Positions 43,900 to 53,129 of a DNA stretch of 64,000 bases are shown here, in pieces. The first letter of the stretch is position 1; every line of letters starts with the position of its first letter. Source of the DNA: Paenibacillus_AR mesotrionivorans. GTDB taxonomy: Bacteria > Bacillota > Bacilli > Paenibacillales > NBRC-103111. Where the stretch lies: assembly GCF_046098205.1 (NCBI RefSeq), contig NZ_JBJURJ010000017.1, positions 124,001 through 188,000 of the forward strand, read 5' to 3'. A program made the position numbers and the translations under genes. The notes beneath the pieces were generated by a model. The model worked only from the letters and a program-made list of their open reading frames with translations. It was not told the origin of the DNA and searched no databases.

Positions 43900-45255
43900 G
43901 TGAGCGGAAATGACGATTCATTGCAAAAAAAGCTCCGGCCGCGGCATATCAGCTTTATGGCCATGGGCGGAGTCATCGGCACCGGGATCTTCAAGGGCAG
44001 TGCCGAAACCATCGGCATCGCCGGACCCGGTATCGTGCTGTCCTACGTATTTGCAGGGCTGCTGCTGCTGGTGGTCATGGGGGCCATTGCGGAGATGGCT
44101 ACGGTGTACTCCAATAAGAACATGAAGGATTTTATCCGCGACGCCTTCGGCGAACGCCTGTCCTTCATCGTGGGCTGGCTATATTGCTTCATGTGGCTGA
44201 CGGTGTGTGTTATCGAAGTGCTGGCGGCGGGAAGCTTCCTCCAGTATTGGCTGCCGGACATGCCCTTGTGGCTCCTGACGTTAGCCAGCGCTGCGTTGAT
44301 CCTCATTATTAATATGATGAGTGTCGGCGGCTTCGGGGAAACGGAATTTTGGCTGGCCGGCATCAAAATCACGATGATCATTGTGTTTATTGTGCTAGGC
44401 GCGGGCATCCTGTTCGGAATTATCCCCGTAACAGACGCTCCTTCGCTGACGCAGAACTTTACGGAGCACGGCGGCTTCTTCCCGCAGGGCTTTACCGCCA
44501 TCTTCTCCGGTTTGCTGGTGGTTATGTTCTCTTATGGCGGATCGGAGCTTATCGGACTGACCTTGACAGAGGCTCAAGATGCGGAGAAGGTTCTGCCCCG
44601 GGTGGTCAAAAGCTTCATTCTCCGGGTGGTCCTGTTCTACACCCTGCCCATTCTCATCATCTGCGGCCTGATTCCATGGGACCAGCTGGACGGACATACC
44701 AGCCCCTTCGTGCAGGTGCTGGCTTCCATCGGCCTGAAGGGCTCCGCCCATGTGATGAATTTCATTCTGATCACAGCCGTTCTGTCTGCGGCCAACTCCG
44801 GGATTTACGGCGCTACGCGGATGCTCCACTCCATGGCCTCGCAGGGTGAAGCACCGGCGGCTCTGGCCCGCACCTCCCGCAAGGGTGTGCCGGTGAACAG
44901 CCTGAAGCTGTGCGCGGTAATCCTCGGTGTGGGTGCAATGCTGGCTTACTTCTATCAAGACAGCCTGTTCCGGATTCTCATGGCGGTGCCGGGCTTTGTG
45001 GTGCTGCTGGTCTGGATCAGCATCTGCCTCTCCCAGCTGAAGCTGCGCAAAAGCTATCCCAAGGAGCCCGGCTTCAAGGTTTGGGGCTACCCGTACATCA
45101 CCATCATCACCATCGGCTGTTTGGCGGTTATCGCCTGCCTGTTCCTGGTGGATGCCCAGAACCGGGTCAGCATCGGCGCTTGTATCGCTGTTGTGGTACT
45201 GCTGGCGGTATGGTCTTTTATCAAGTTTAAGGGCAATCGTGCGGGTTCCCAATAA
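43900..45255 (+). CDS. Amino acid permease, APC superfamily
   Basis: About 451 residues from GTG 43900 (GGGGG 10 bases upstream); an in-frame TTG at 43828 directly abuts its purine run and is less likely. The conserved first helix region MAMGGVIGTGIFKGSAE and ALGPG-like IAGPGIVLSY identify the AAT/APC group. About twelve helices are predicted, and FSYGGSELIGLTLTEAQDAE near helix 6 and GIYGATRMLHSMASQGEAP near helix 8-9 are typical of GABA/lysine/aromatic permeases. The gene follows the condensation-like gene with a gap of 77 bp or less. The substrate is not determined. Confidence 0.92.
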   Translation: MSGNDDSLQKKLRPRHISFMAMGGVIGTGIFKGSAETIGIAGPGIVLSYVFAGLLLLVVMGAIAEMATVYSNKNMKDFIRDAFGERLSFIVGWLYCFMWLTVCVIEVLAAGSFLQYWLPDMPLWLLTLASAALILIINMMSVGGFGETEFWLAGIKITMIIVFIVLGAGILFGIIPVTDAPSLTQNFTEHGGFFPQGFTAIFSGLLVVMFSYGGSELIGLTLTEAQDAEKVLPRVVKSFILRVVLFYTLPILIICGLIPWDQLDGHTSPFVQVLASIGLKGSAHVMNFILITAVLSAANSGIYGATRMLHSMASQGEAPAALARTSRKGVPVNSLKLCAVILGVGAMLAYFYQDSLFRILMAVPGFVVLLVWISICLSQLKLRKSYPKEPGFKVWGYPYITIITIGCLAVIACLFLVDAQNRVSIGACIAVVVLLAVWSFIKFKGNRAGSQ

Positions 45256-45310
45256 ACATTCCGGATAGGATGCCGCGGGAATCGCTGCTGTTTAGAAAAG
45301 CAGGGCATCG

Positions 45311-45487
45311 AACATGAAATTTCGTGTTTAATTTCCCGTTTGCAGGCGGTTCGGCCCTGTATATATGAAATTTCATATATAATTCAGCGATATGTGGCCT
45401 GGGCGGCGATTTATATATGATATTTCGAGTACAATGCCCTGAATCGGGTCAAAAGCGGCTGTACGAACATGATTTTTCGAGTACAAT
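45311..45487. repeat. Intergenic repeat family 2: four ATGAAATTTC-type units about 51 bp apart
   Basis: Four related 22-24-bp AT-rich units, partly palindromic, lie at 45311-45334, 45361-45384, 45413-45435 and 45466-45487, all in the same direction. Cores are ATGAAATTTCGTGTTTAAT, ATGAAATTTCATATATAAT, ATGATATTTCGAGTACAAT and ATGATTTTTCGAGTACAAT. Spacing is 50, 52 and 53 bp, with GC-rich unrelated 27-30-bp sequence between. The rest of the 429-bp gap holds only the terminator at 45512-45552. Confidence 0.8.
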
Positions 45488-45511
45488 GTCCGGCAACGGG
45501 CAGCGTATGCT

Positions 45512-45552
45512 AAAAAAAGCATGGCTCCTTGTGGGGAGTCCATGCTTTTTTA
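45512..45552. terminator. Bidirectional rho-independent terminator between permease and cobN-like genes
   Basis: GCATGG at 45519-45524 pairs with CCATGC at 45539-45544, with an inner CTCC/GGAG match; the A-run at 45512-45518 and the T-run at 45545-45550 serve both directions. Confidence 0.92.
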
Positions 45553-45684
45553 TTTGCCGGACGATGGGAAGGGCCGAGGATTAGCGGGCGGACCCGATGG
45601 ACGGTGGGCCACCGTGTGCAAATCCGATGGTGAGTGGACCGGACTTGGGTGGCCAGAGGTGGATGGATCGGGCAGACTATCGGG

Positions 45685-48600
45685 TTAGCAAGTGACCCCG
45701 CCCTCCAGCTCCCCTTCCAGTTCCATGTAGCGGCTGCGAAGCTGCTCCAGCTCCTCCTCGGAGGCGTCCCAATACCGGCGCTGATGGCTTTCCAAGAGAC
45801 TCTCCAGCGCCTGATGGTAGGCCCAGCGGTTATTCTCCTCCATCCGCCGGCTCCTCTCCTCATCCGCTACATAAGCCTGATGCAGCTCCGAAAACATCCA
45901 GGAATCCACCTTGCCGGTGGTTGCCGCCAATCCCAGCATATTCCCGAAGCGTTCGGCAATTTTCTGCGCCCCGTGGAACGGATGCTCCAGAAGCCCGTTG
46001 ATCCAGGTAGGATTCAGCAGCCTTGTGCGCAGCCCTCTCCCGATAGCCGCCGCGGCATCCTCCGAATGCGGACGCAGCCCGGTGGTATCCGAAATAAAGA
46101 TATCAGCGTCCGTCCCCTTCAGCATACTAACCGATTTGGCCAACCCGCCGAAAAACTCATAAAAATGATCCAGATCGGTGACCTCATGCTCATGGTCGCT
46201 GCGCACCTGGGATACCAGCTCCACCGAACCGAGACGGTCGGCAAACAGCTCCCCCGCTTCTTTTCCCCGGCTGGCGCCGCTGTACACATACTTGAGGCTG
46301 TTCAGATAGGATTGGCCCAGCTCGGCTTCCTGAGTCCAGGCTTTGGTCTCCACCAGCTTGGTGAGATTGGTGCCATACTCTGCCGCCGCGGGGCCGAAAA
46401 TCCGGGCGCAGGCCAGATCCCAGGCCTCCGTCTCCTCATAACCCTCCGCCAGCAGCTTGCGGTACTGGGTCAGGGTATGCTGCCTGAACCGGTTCTCCTC
46501 CTCCGTTTCGTCAAGGTCGGAGACCTGCCGGAACAGCTCATTCAGCGTTTCCAGCAAATTGGGGAACATATCCCGGAAGAAGCCGCAGATGGTCACCACC
46601 ACATTCAGCCTGGGCCGCCCCAGCTCACAGAGAGGGATAATTTCAAATACCGGCTGGTTGAACCGGCTTCTCCCGGCAATACGGACCCCCATCAGCCGGA
46701 GAATCTGCCCGAAGGTCTCCCCTTGAGTCCGGGAGGTTTCCAGCCCCCACATGACCAGGGCAGTGGTATCCGGAACATGGCCGTGGCGGCGTTGATAAAG
46801 CTCCACCACATTGTCGGCAATGGCCGCCCCTCTGGAGGCAGCGGTATCACTAGGGACCGACCGGCAGTCAAATTGGTAGAGATTATAGCCGGTAGGCAAA
46901 ATGTCCGGGTGCCGGATGGCATCTCCCGCCAACCGGGCCGGAGAATATTCCCCATCCAACAGACGGATGAGCTGGTCCAGCTCCAGATTGGAGGATGCCA
47001 GGCGGAAGGCCTCCCGGCCGAACTGCCAGGTTTTGGCCCAAGCCTCCTGCAGAGCTGCGTTGTCGGAAGCCATGGAAGGAATCACACCCGTTTCTGCAAA
47101 CCGTGCTGTTAGCGCAGTAACCATGTCATCCAAACGCTGCAGCTCCGCTGTATGGCTGCCGGCTGTCAGCTGCTCATAGTCCAGCCCCGCCGCCTCTGCC
47201 ACCAGCCCTTGCAGGGAACGGACCTCATGTCGGTCATGACGGAGGACGAACTTCATATATGAGGCTGCCTCCTCCCTGTCATATCCCTGCCCCAGCACAT
47301 GCAGACCGGCAGGAATCAGGGAACGCCGCATCCGGTAGATTTCATCCTCAATGGCCTCGGCATCCTCCGCCTTCAGATGCAATTCATCGGCTTTCTTCAT
47401 AATCCGGGTCCAGATGTCCGGGCATTGGCCGGGGTTCAGCTTTTCCGCCTGATGATTTTCGTTCAGAAGGGCATCCAGCAGGATGTATTCGCCATACAGC
47501 TCGCTTTCCACAAAAGGAGGGGACTGGTAGCTCATCAGCACCGCATGGCTGCGGCGTTTAGCCACCATGGCCTCTGCGGGATTGCCCACATAGTAGTAAT
47601 ACAGATGGGGCAGCTCCCCAACCAGCTCATCCGGCAGACATGTCCCGGACATGCCGGTTTCCTTACCTGCCATAAATTCCAGCGTGCCATGAGTCCCTAC
47701 GTGGAGAACAGCATCGGCTTTGAATTCCTCCCGGAGATAATGGTAGAAGGCCTGATACTGATAAGGCGGGAGCAGTGACCGGTCATGGTAGGCTTTTTCG
47801 GATTGTTCATGAATCCCTCTGGCCGGCTGCAGCCCGATAAACACATTGCCGTTGACCAATCCAGGAATCAGATAACTGCCCCCGTCGCTCATGATTTCCC
47901 CCGGAGGCGGACCCCATTGTTTCTCCATCTCCGCCCGGTGGGGATAATGACGGAAATATGCTTCGCACCGGGTGTGGGGGTAACGCAGCATAGAGGCTGA
48001 ACCACCTTCGTCCCTCCATTGGGCAGAGTTGATCCGGCCTTCACCCACAAACGCTTCCCGTAGCTCCGCAGCGGACATCTCCTGAACGTCGTAGCCGGAT
48101 TGCTTCAGTCTGGTCAGCAACCGGGAAACGGATTCGAAGGTGTCTATAAAGGAGCCCCCAAAAAGATGGGCTTCCCCCGGCGGATAATTGTAGCAAAGGA
48201 TGGACAGCCGTTTGTCATGGCGCGGTTTGGCTTGAAGCGCCAGCCACCGCCGGATCTTGGCGGCCAGACGGTCCGCCCGCTCCCCGATCAGGGACAGAGT
48301 CCGCCACTTGATACCAAACTCCTCTTGGAAACCCTCCTCATCCATCGCCGCCAGGGGCAACAGCTCAATGGCCCCATCCAGCTCGGGCAGCATCATCTGC
48401 ACCAGGAACTCTCCGGGGGACAAGCCCTCCGGGGAGTCCTCCCATTCCTGGCGCAGGCGTTTGGACAGGAACACCGGGTGCAGAAGCGGCGCTTTAAGCT
48501 CCTCTAGAAGCGTCAGCACCGCCGATGAATCCCCGCCCACCGGTCCGGCGCCAAGACGGAAAGGAATAAAATTCACCACCATGTTGACTGCGCCGCTTGA

Positions 48601-49416
48601 GGGGCTGCCATACATCAATAACTCCCGCAGCTGCGCCACATCCACGCCGGTGATGGAGCCGAAAGCAATGGGAAGCACATGGGCGAAGGCTTGAAGCCGT
48701 TCCATCATTCCCGCCACAATCGGGTGCAAATCCACGGGGTAGGTGCTGCCCATAAACAGGACAGCAATAGTAGGAGTATCGGGACTGCGGGATGTTTTCT
48801 GCCAATGGTCCCGGAGCGTCTTATAGCGCTTCCGAGTAGTCGGGTCAAACAGGTTGAGGCCAGTCAACGTCAGCGGTTCCTCCGGCAACGGCCAGCGGGA
48901 AGCCTCTTCTCCTCCCCACAGGTGGATCACCTGTAGAAGCAAATTGCGGATATTCTCCCTGCCGCCGGATTGCCAGTAAGCCCGCAGCTTCAGCAGGTGT
49001 TCATAATCCTTTTGCTGGGTAAAGGTAAGAAGGGTTGACGGCTTGTCGGAAGCCGGCTGGCGATTATTCGCTGCCATCGCCTCCACATTGGGGCCTGTCA
49101 GGTCACCAAGGCGCAGCAGCTTCCCCAGCCTTCCACTGTCTCCGCCAACTGTAATCTGCTGCGCCCGGCAGCCGGCGCATTCGGCGAGCAGGAACTTGAT
49201 CAACCCATCCGTCATGCCATGCGGATCGTGTAGGATCCAATCCGCTTCCCGGACAGCGGATTGGATCTGCTCCAGCATCGCAGGCTCCGGCATCTCCCCG
49301 GTATGGTAGAGGGAAAGCCTCAGCTCCTTCTTCTGCTCTGGGCCAAGATCAGCAAAAACTGCGGAGAAATTCCGCAGCACATCATAGGATGCAGTAAACA
49401 CTATCAGCTTCATCAT
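45685..49416 (-). CDS. cobN: CobN-type large chelatase subunit
   Basis: A 1243-residue protein from ATG 49416 (or the adjacent ATG 49413), after AGGAG; a longer frame is an overlap artefact with the upstream gene. Family segments include LGLQPARGIHEQSEKAYHD-like GLQPARGIHEQSEKAYHD, HVGTHGTLEFMAGKETGMS near 600, GNPAEAMVAKRRSHAVLMSY, and WINGLLEHPFHGAQKIAERF near the C-terminus. CobN/ChlH/BchH proteins bind the tetrapyrrole and metal while ChlI/ChlD-type AAA+ partners supply energy. Both partner genes lie directly upstream with overlapping starts. No other corrin or chlorophyll gene is in the window, so whether cobalt, magnesium or another metal is handled is open. Confidence 0.9.
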   Translation of the reverse strand: MMKLIVFTASYDVLRNFSAVFADLGPEQKKELRLSLYHTGEMPEPAMLEQIQSAVREADWILHDPHGMTDGLIKFLLAECAGCRAQQITVGGDSGRLGKLLRLGDLTGPNVEAMAANNRQPASDKPSTLLTFTQQKDYEHLLKLRAYWQSGGRENIRNLLLQVIHLWGGEEASRWPLPEEPLTLTGLNLFDPTTRKRYKTLRDHWQKTSRSPDTPTIAVLFMGSTYPVDLHPIVAGMMERLQAFAHVLPIAFGSITGVDVAQLRELLMYGSPSSGAVNMVVNFIPFRLGAGPVGGDSSAVLTLLEELKAPLLHPVFLSKRLRQEWEDSPEGLSPGEFLVQMMLPELDGAIELLPLAAMDEEGFQEEFGIKWRTLSLIGERADRLAAKIRRWLALQAKPRHDKRLSILCYNYPPGEAHLFGGSFIDTFESVSRLLTRLKQSGYDVQEMSAAELREAFVGEGRINSAQWRDEGGSASMLRYPHTRCEAYFRHYPHRAEMEKQWGPPPGEIMSDGGSYLIPGLVNGNVFIGLQPARGIHEQSEKAYHDRSLLPPYQYQAFYHYLREEFKADAVLHVGTHGTLEFMAGKETGMSGTCLPDELVGELPHLYYYYVGNPAEAMVAKRRSHAVLMSYQSPPFVESELYGEYILLDALLNENHQAEKLNPGQCPDIWTRIMKKADELHLKAEDAEAIEDEIYRMRRSLIPAGLHVLGQGYDREEAASYMKFVLRHDRHEVRSLQGLVAEAAGLDYEQLTAGSHTAELQRLDDMVTALTARFAETGVIPSMASDNAALQEAWAKTWQFGREAFRLASSNLELDQLIRLLDGEYSPARLAGDAIRHPDILPTGYNLYQFDCRSVPSDTAASRGAAIADNVVELYQRRHGHVPDTTALVMWGLETSRTQGETFGQILRLMGVRIAGRSRFNQPVFEIIPLCELGRPRLNVVVTICGFFRDMFPNLLETLNELFRQVSDLDETEEENRFRQHTLTQYRKLLAEGYEETEAWDLACARIFGPAAAEYGTNLTKLVETKAWTQEAELGQSYLNSLKYVYSGASRGKEAGELFADRLGSVELVSQVRSDHEHEVTDLDHFYEFFGGLAKSVSMLKGTDADIFISDTTGLRPHSEDAAAAIGRGLRTRLLNPTWINGLLEHPFHGAQKIAERFGNMLGLAATTGKVDSWMFSELHQAYVADEERSRRMEENNRWAYHQALESLLESHQRRYWDASEEELEQLRSRYMELEGELEGGVTC

Positions 49417-51401
49417 CGGTCTCCTTTCACCATCTGCCGGACAGCTGCAGCTACTCCGGCTCCGTCCAGCTCCTCCAGACGGCAATAATCGGCGCCGAGC
49501 GCCTCCGCCAGCTGAGCGGCCTGCTCCAGGCGGATAAACCCCTGCTCCGTATCGATAACCAGCGCATGCAGTCCGCTCTCCCGGAATGCCCGGGCAACCG
49601 CCAGGCATTCCTTCAGCACCTCCGCAGCGCTGCCGGAGGTGCTGCCGTCCAGCGCCTGATTGGCTCTCCCGTCAGTCACCAGCACCAACGCCGGGATCAG
49701 CTCCTTGTCCTTGCGCCTTGCCCGCTCCAGGATCTTCCACCCCTGCCGGATGGCTTGCGCCAAGGGTGTCCTGCCCCCGCTGGGCAGCTCCCGGAGCTGC
49801 TTCATAGCCAGATCCACGCTGCGGGTGAGGGGCAGAACCTCCTCTGCCGCCGTTCCGCGGAAGGCCAGCAGGCCGATGCGGTCCCGCTTCTGATAAGCGT
49901 CCTGAAGCAGGGACAGCACCGCGCCCTTCACCGCCGCCATCCGCTTGCGGGCGGCCATGGAGCCGCTGGCATCCACCGCCAGTAAGATGGCGGTGCCGGT
50001 GCGGCGCTCCCTGACCTTCTGCCGGAGGTCCTCCGGCAGGATCACCACTCTGCCGCCTCCGGCATCCCGGCGGCGCACCGCCTGAAACGGGGCCGCCGCC
50101 CGGAGCGTGGCGTCCAGGGCAATATCCGCCGCCCGCGCCTGGCCGGACGGGCGGCGGAAGCCTACATACCGCCCCTGCGGGGTGCCCGACCGGGTCAGAT
50201 TGCGCCGCCCCGCTCCGCTGCGGGGCTTGCGGTCACCCGGCTGGAAGGCAATGGGGCGGATTGCAAAGGCTTGACCCGCCGCCTCCACCTTCAGCGGCTC
50301 CGCCGTACTTGCTCCGTTGGCGGCAGCCTCCGTGTCCGAAGGCGCACCATTCAAGGCGGCGGCCCCAGCTCCCAAGGAGGCTCCCAGCTCTTCGCCCCGG
50401 CCGCCGTCGTCACCGTCCGGCCCCGGAGCTGCAGTCTCATCGCTCCCGGCAGCACCTCCGGCAGGAGGCCTCTCTTCGGGAACCGGCGATGCCGCCGTCT
50501 CCTCCGCACAGCCCTCTAGCGGTTGTTTCTGCGGGGATGTCCTTGCCTGGCTCCACGGCTCAAGGGTCCAAGCTGCCACACGGCTTATGTCCGCTTCGGT
50601 GCAGCAGGACCTGCCCTCCCAGGCCGCCAAGGCTCTCGCAGCCTCCACCGCCGCCAGCTCCCGCCGCTGGCCCTGGCACCGGGCCTCCCTTGCCAGCTGC
50701 ACAGCCAGGCGGATGGCCGCCGCCTCCGGAGCTACGAAGGCCAGCCTGTGCCGCGCTTCCGCAATGCGGAGGCGCAAGGCCGCTGTGGCTGCGGCATAAC
50801 GCTGCACAAATGCCTCCGGATTGTCCTCATATTCCAGCTGCCGCCGGATAATCTCCTGGCGTTCCGCCAATTTCTCCACCATCTGCAGCTGCACATAAAG
50901 CCCGAACGCACCAAATAACCCCGGAGATACCTCTCCCTCCTCCGGCTGGACGGCAGCGAATAAGCGGAATACGGCAGGAACACTCGCGGAGAAGCCCTCC
51001 CGTTCCAGCCGCAGGCTGCCGGTTTGAGAAGCCTCCACAATGGAAAAGGCGACTGCCGGGGGCAGTAAATTAAAGTGGTCCGCCAAAAGGCTTCGTCCAT
51101 TGGCCTCGGCCAGCAGTCCAGGCTGCAGCCGCCTTACGCCGGAGCGCAGCATGGTTTGCAAATCGAGGCTGCCCCACAGCCGGTCTTCGGTGACGCCCAG
51201 CGGGATTTCCGCCGGCGCCCTATCATCAACCAACTCGGCAATACCCCGGAGCAGTACCGTTTTGGCCATGCCGCTCTTTCCCGAAAGCAGCACTCCGCCC
51301 AACCCCTGATGTACGGCGTGGAGGAGCAGCGCCAGCTTGGCCTCCTCCTGCCCCACAACCGCTGCAAACGGGTAAACAGCCCTCACAGCGTCTCCGTTCA
51401 T
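49413..51401 (-). CDS. ChlD/BchD-type chelatase subunit with VWA domain
   Basis: A 662-residue protein. The N-terminal AAA+ domain (1-260) keeps a Walker A-like LSGKSGMAKT (39-48), but the Walker B position reads SLLADHFNLLP rather than the DEINLLD of its ChlI partner, so it is probably ATPase-inactive, as usual for ChlD. A long Pro/Ala/Gly/Glu-rich linker (about 290-400) follows. The C-terminal VWA domain has the MIDAS sequence LLAVDASGSMAARKRM near 475, with TPLAQAI and LVTDGRAN completing it. It overlaps chlI-like by ATGA and cobN-like by a few bases. It bridges the AAA+ ring and the large subunit. Confidence 0.9.
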   Translation of the reverse strand: MNGDAVRAVYPFAAVVGQEEAKLALLLHAVHQGLGGVLLSGKSGMAKTVLLRGIAELVDDRAPAEIPLGVTEDRLWGSLDLQTMLRSGVRRLQPGLLAEANGRSLLADHFNLLPPAVAFSIVEASQTGSLRLEREGFSASVPAVFRLFAAVQPEEGEVSPGLFGAFGLYVQLQMVEKLAERQEIIRRQLEYEDNPEAFVQRYAAATAALRLRIAEARHRLAFVAPEAAAIRLAVQLAREARCQGQRRELAAVEAARALAAWEGRSCCTEADISRVAAWTLEPWSQARTSPQKQPLEGCAEETAASPVPEERPPAGGAAGSDETAAPGPDGDDGGRGEELGASLGAGAAALNGAPSDTEAAANGASTAEPLKVEAAGQAFAIRPIAFQPGDRKPRSGAGRRNLTRSGTPQGRYVGFRRPSGQARAADIALDATLRAAAPFQAVRRRDAGGGRVVILPEDLRQKVRERRTGTAILLAVDASGSMAARKRMAAVKGAVLSLLQDAYQKRDRIGLLAFRGTAAEEVLPLTRSVDLAMKQLRELPSGGRTPLAQAIRQGWKILERARRKDKELIPALVLVTDGRANQALDGSTSGSAAEVLKECLAVARAFRESGLHALVIDTEQGFIRLEQAAQLAEALGADYCRLEELDGAGVAAAVRQMVKGDR

Positions 51402-52321
51402 GCCGGCTTTAGCCTGCCCAAGGTTTCCCGGAGGGTCTCCAACCGGTTGTCTGCTGCGGCGAAGGGGGTGCGCTTCATCCGGTGGGGAAGCACCATTCCC
51501 GCCGCTTCATGCAGGTGGGCTTCCTGGATGACCCGTGCTCCCCGGTATGCCGCCAGGGCGGCAGCTGTTTTGACCAGAGTAATATCCGACCGGTGGCCAT
51601 CCACCTGCATGGCAATAGAAATTTGCGCCGCCAACTCGAGAATCCCGTCGGAATAAACAAGTGACGCCAGGCGCTCTCGTGCAGCTTCCAGCTGTGCAGT
51701 CAGCTCCGCCTGCTCCATACGGTAGCACTCCAGAAATGCCCCCGGATCAGCTTCAAAGGCCAGCCTCCGCCGGATCACCTCCATCCGCAATTCCACCTCT
51801 GTTTCGCCGCCTACCTCCACAAACAGGCCGAACCGGTCCAACAGCTGCGTACGCAGATCCCCTTCCTCGGGATTCATGGTTCCCACCAGAATAAAACGCG
51901 ATGGATGAGAATGAGAAATCCCCTCCCGCTCCACGGTATTCACACCTGAAGCAGCCGCATCCAGCAGCACATCCACAATATGGTCATCCAGCAGATTGAT
52001 TTCGTCCACATAGAGAATATGTCCGTCCGCCCGGGCCAACAGCCCCGGCTCAAAACGCTTCTCCCCGGCGGCGAGGGCGTGCTGGATATCCAGCGTCCCC
52101 ACCACCCGGTCCTCCGTGGCGCTGACGGGGAGATTCACCACATCCACGCCGGGCATCAGTTGGGCCGCCGCCCGGACCGCAGTGGATTTGGCCGTTCCCT
52201 TTTCCCCTTGGATCAGCACTCCGCCAAGCCTGGGGTTGATCAGATTCAGTAGCAGCGCCGTTTTCATCCGCTCCTGGCCGACAATAGCACTAAACGGATA
52301 AACCGCCTGTGTTGCTTTCAT
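51398..52321 (-). CDS. ChlI/BchI-type AAA+ chelatase ATPase
   Basis: A 307-residue protein from ATG 52321 (AGAGAGG eight bases upstream). Walker A is GEKGTAKS (39-46), Walker B is ILYVDEINLLDD near 105-116, sensor 1 is FILVGTMNPEEG near 145-156, and LLDRFGLFVEV follows. This is the energy-coupling ring of magnesium/cobalt chelatases. Its start lies 32 bases inside the 3' end of the ABC ATPase gene, and its stop overlaps the chlD-like start. This ties transport and chelation into one translation unit. Confidence 0.92.
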   Translation of the reverse strand: MKATQAVYPFSAIVGQERMKTALLLNLINPRLGGVLIQGEKGTAKSTAVRAAAQLMPGVDVVNLPVSATEDRVVGTLDIQHALAAGEKRFEPGLLARADGHILYVDEINLLDDHIVDVLLDAAASGVNTVEREGISHSHPSRFILVGTMNPEEGDLRTQLLDRFGLFVEVGGETEVELRMEVIRRRLAFEADPGAFLECYRMEQAELTAQLEAARERLASLVYSDGILELAAQISIAMQVDGHRSDITLVKTAAALAAYRGARVIQEAHLHEAAGMVLPHRMKRTPFAAADNRLETLRETLGRLKPA

Positions 52322-53129
52322 ATGCAATACCTCTCTCCCGTCCGTTCATTTTTCCTTGAATCCGGCAATAGGGTTTACCCGTTTCCCCATCCTTGCCGAC
52401 AATGGCCCTGACCTGAAAAACCTCCTGCAGCAGCTCCGGGGTCATTACCTCAAGCGGTTCTCCACGGGCATGGACGCTGCCCGCCTTCATCACGATAATC
52501 TCATCGGAAAACTGGCAGGCCTGGTTCATTTCATGAAGCACCATCAGAATGGTCATGCCGTACGTCCGGTTCAGCTGCTGCAGAAGCTCCAGCACCTCCA
52601 TTTGGTGGCAAATATCCAGATAAGTGGTGGGTTCGTCCAGCAGCAGCAGCTCCGGCCGTTGGGCCAAGGCCATGGCAATCCAAACCCGCTGCCGCTCCCC
52701 GCCACTTAAGTTGGACACATCCCGGTCCGCCATGGCTGCAACCGCAGTAGCTTCCATGGCCCAGGCCACAATGCTCCGGTCCTCTACAGTACGCCGGGTT
52801 TGGCCCAGTGACTGGTAGGGCGTCCGTCCATACGCCACCAGATCCCTCACCTTCATCTCCACTCTCTCCTGGCTTTGGGCCAAAAAAGACAGTTTCCTGG
52901 CCGCCTCCTTGGGAGGGATGCGGAACAGATTCTTCCCCTCCAGCAGCACTTGCCCTCCGGACGGCCTCAGCTGCCGGGACAAGGCCCGCAGGAGCGTGCT
53001 TTTGCCGCATCCGTTGGGACCGATAATGCTGTATATCCTGCCCTTGGGCAGATGCAGAGACAAGCCGTCCACAATGGCCCGGCCGTTGCCGTAGCCAAGC
53101 TGCAAATCCGTTGCTTCCAGCATACTCAC
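52290..53129 (-). CDS. FecE/BtuD-type ABC transporter ATPase
   Basis: A 279-residue ATPase. GTG 53129 is chosen: AGGAGG lies 8 bases upstream, and the GTGA overlaps the permease stop; longer frames are artefacts. Walker A is GPNGCGKST (about 39-47), the Q-loop is FLAQSQE, the signature is LSGGERQR near 141, Walker B is LLLLDEPTTYLD near 160-171 and the switch His is in MVLHEMNQA. Such ATPases drive iron-siderophore, heme or cobalamin importers. A slightly extended C-terminus (GKMNGRERG and on) overlaps the chlI-like start. Confidence 0.94.
   Translation of the reverse strand: MSMLEATDLQLGYGNGRAIVDGLSLHLPKGRIYSIIGPNGCGKSTLLRALSRQLRPSGGQVLLEGKNLFRIPPKEAARKLSFLAQSQERVEMKVRDLVAYGRTPYQSLGQTRRTVEDRSIVAWAMEATAVAAMADRDVSNLSGGERQRVWIAMALAQRPELLLLDEPTTYLDICHQMEVLELLQQLNRTYGMTILMVLHEMNQACQFSDEIIVMKAGSVHARGEPLEVMTPELLQEVFQVRAIVGKDGETGKPYCRIQGKMNGRERGIAYESNTGGLSV

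Noticed and set aside
45311..45487. CRISPR-like alternation of repeats and spacers
   Set aside because: Repeats differ at many positions, are too short and AT-rich, only four occur, and no cas gene is nearby.
45634..47112. 492-codon open frame on + opposite the cobN-like gene
   Set aside because: Antisense shadow; no recognisable domain and no good ribosome site, while the minus-strand protein carries clear CobN segments.
45685..49416. Assignment as magnesium chelatase of chlorophyll synthesis
   Set aside because: No other chlorophyll gene, a non-photosynthetic context, and linkage to a BtuF/FecCD importer; CobN-type naming is safer, with function left open.
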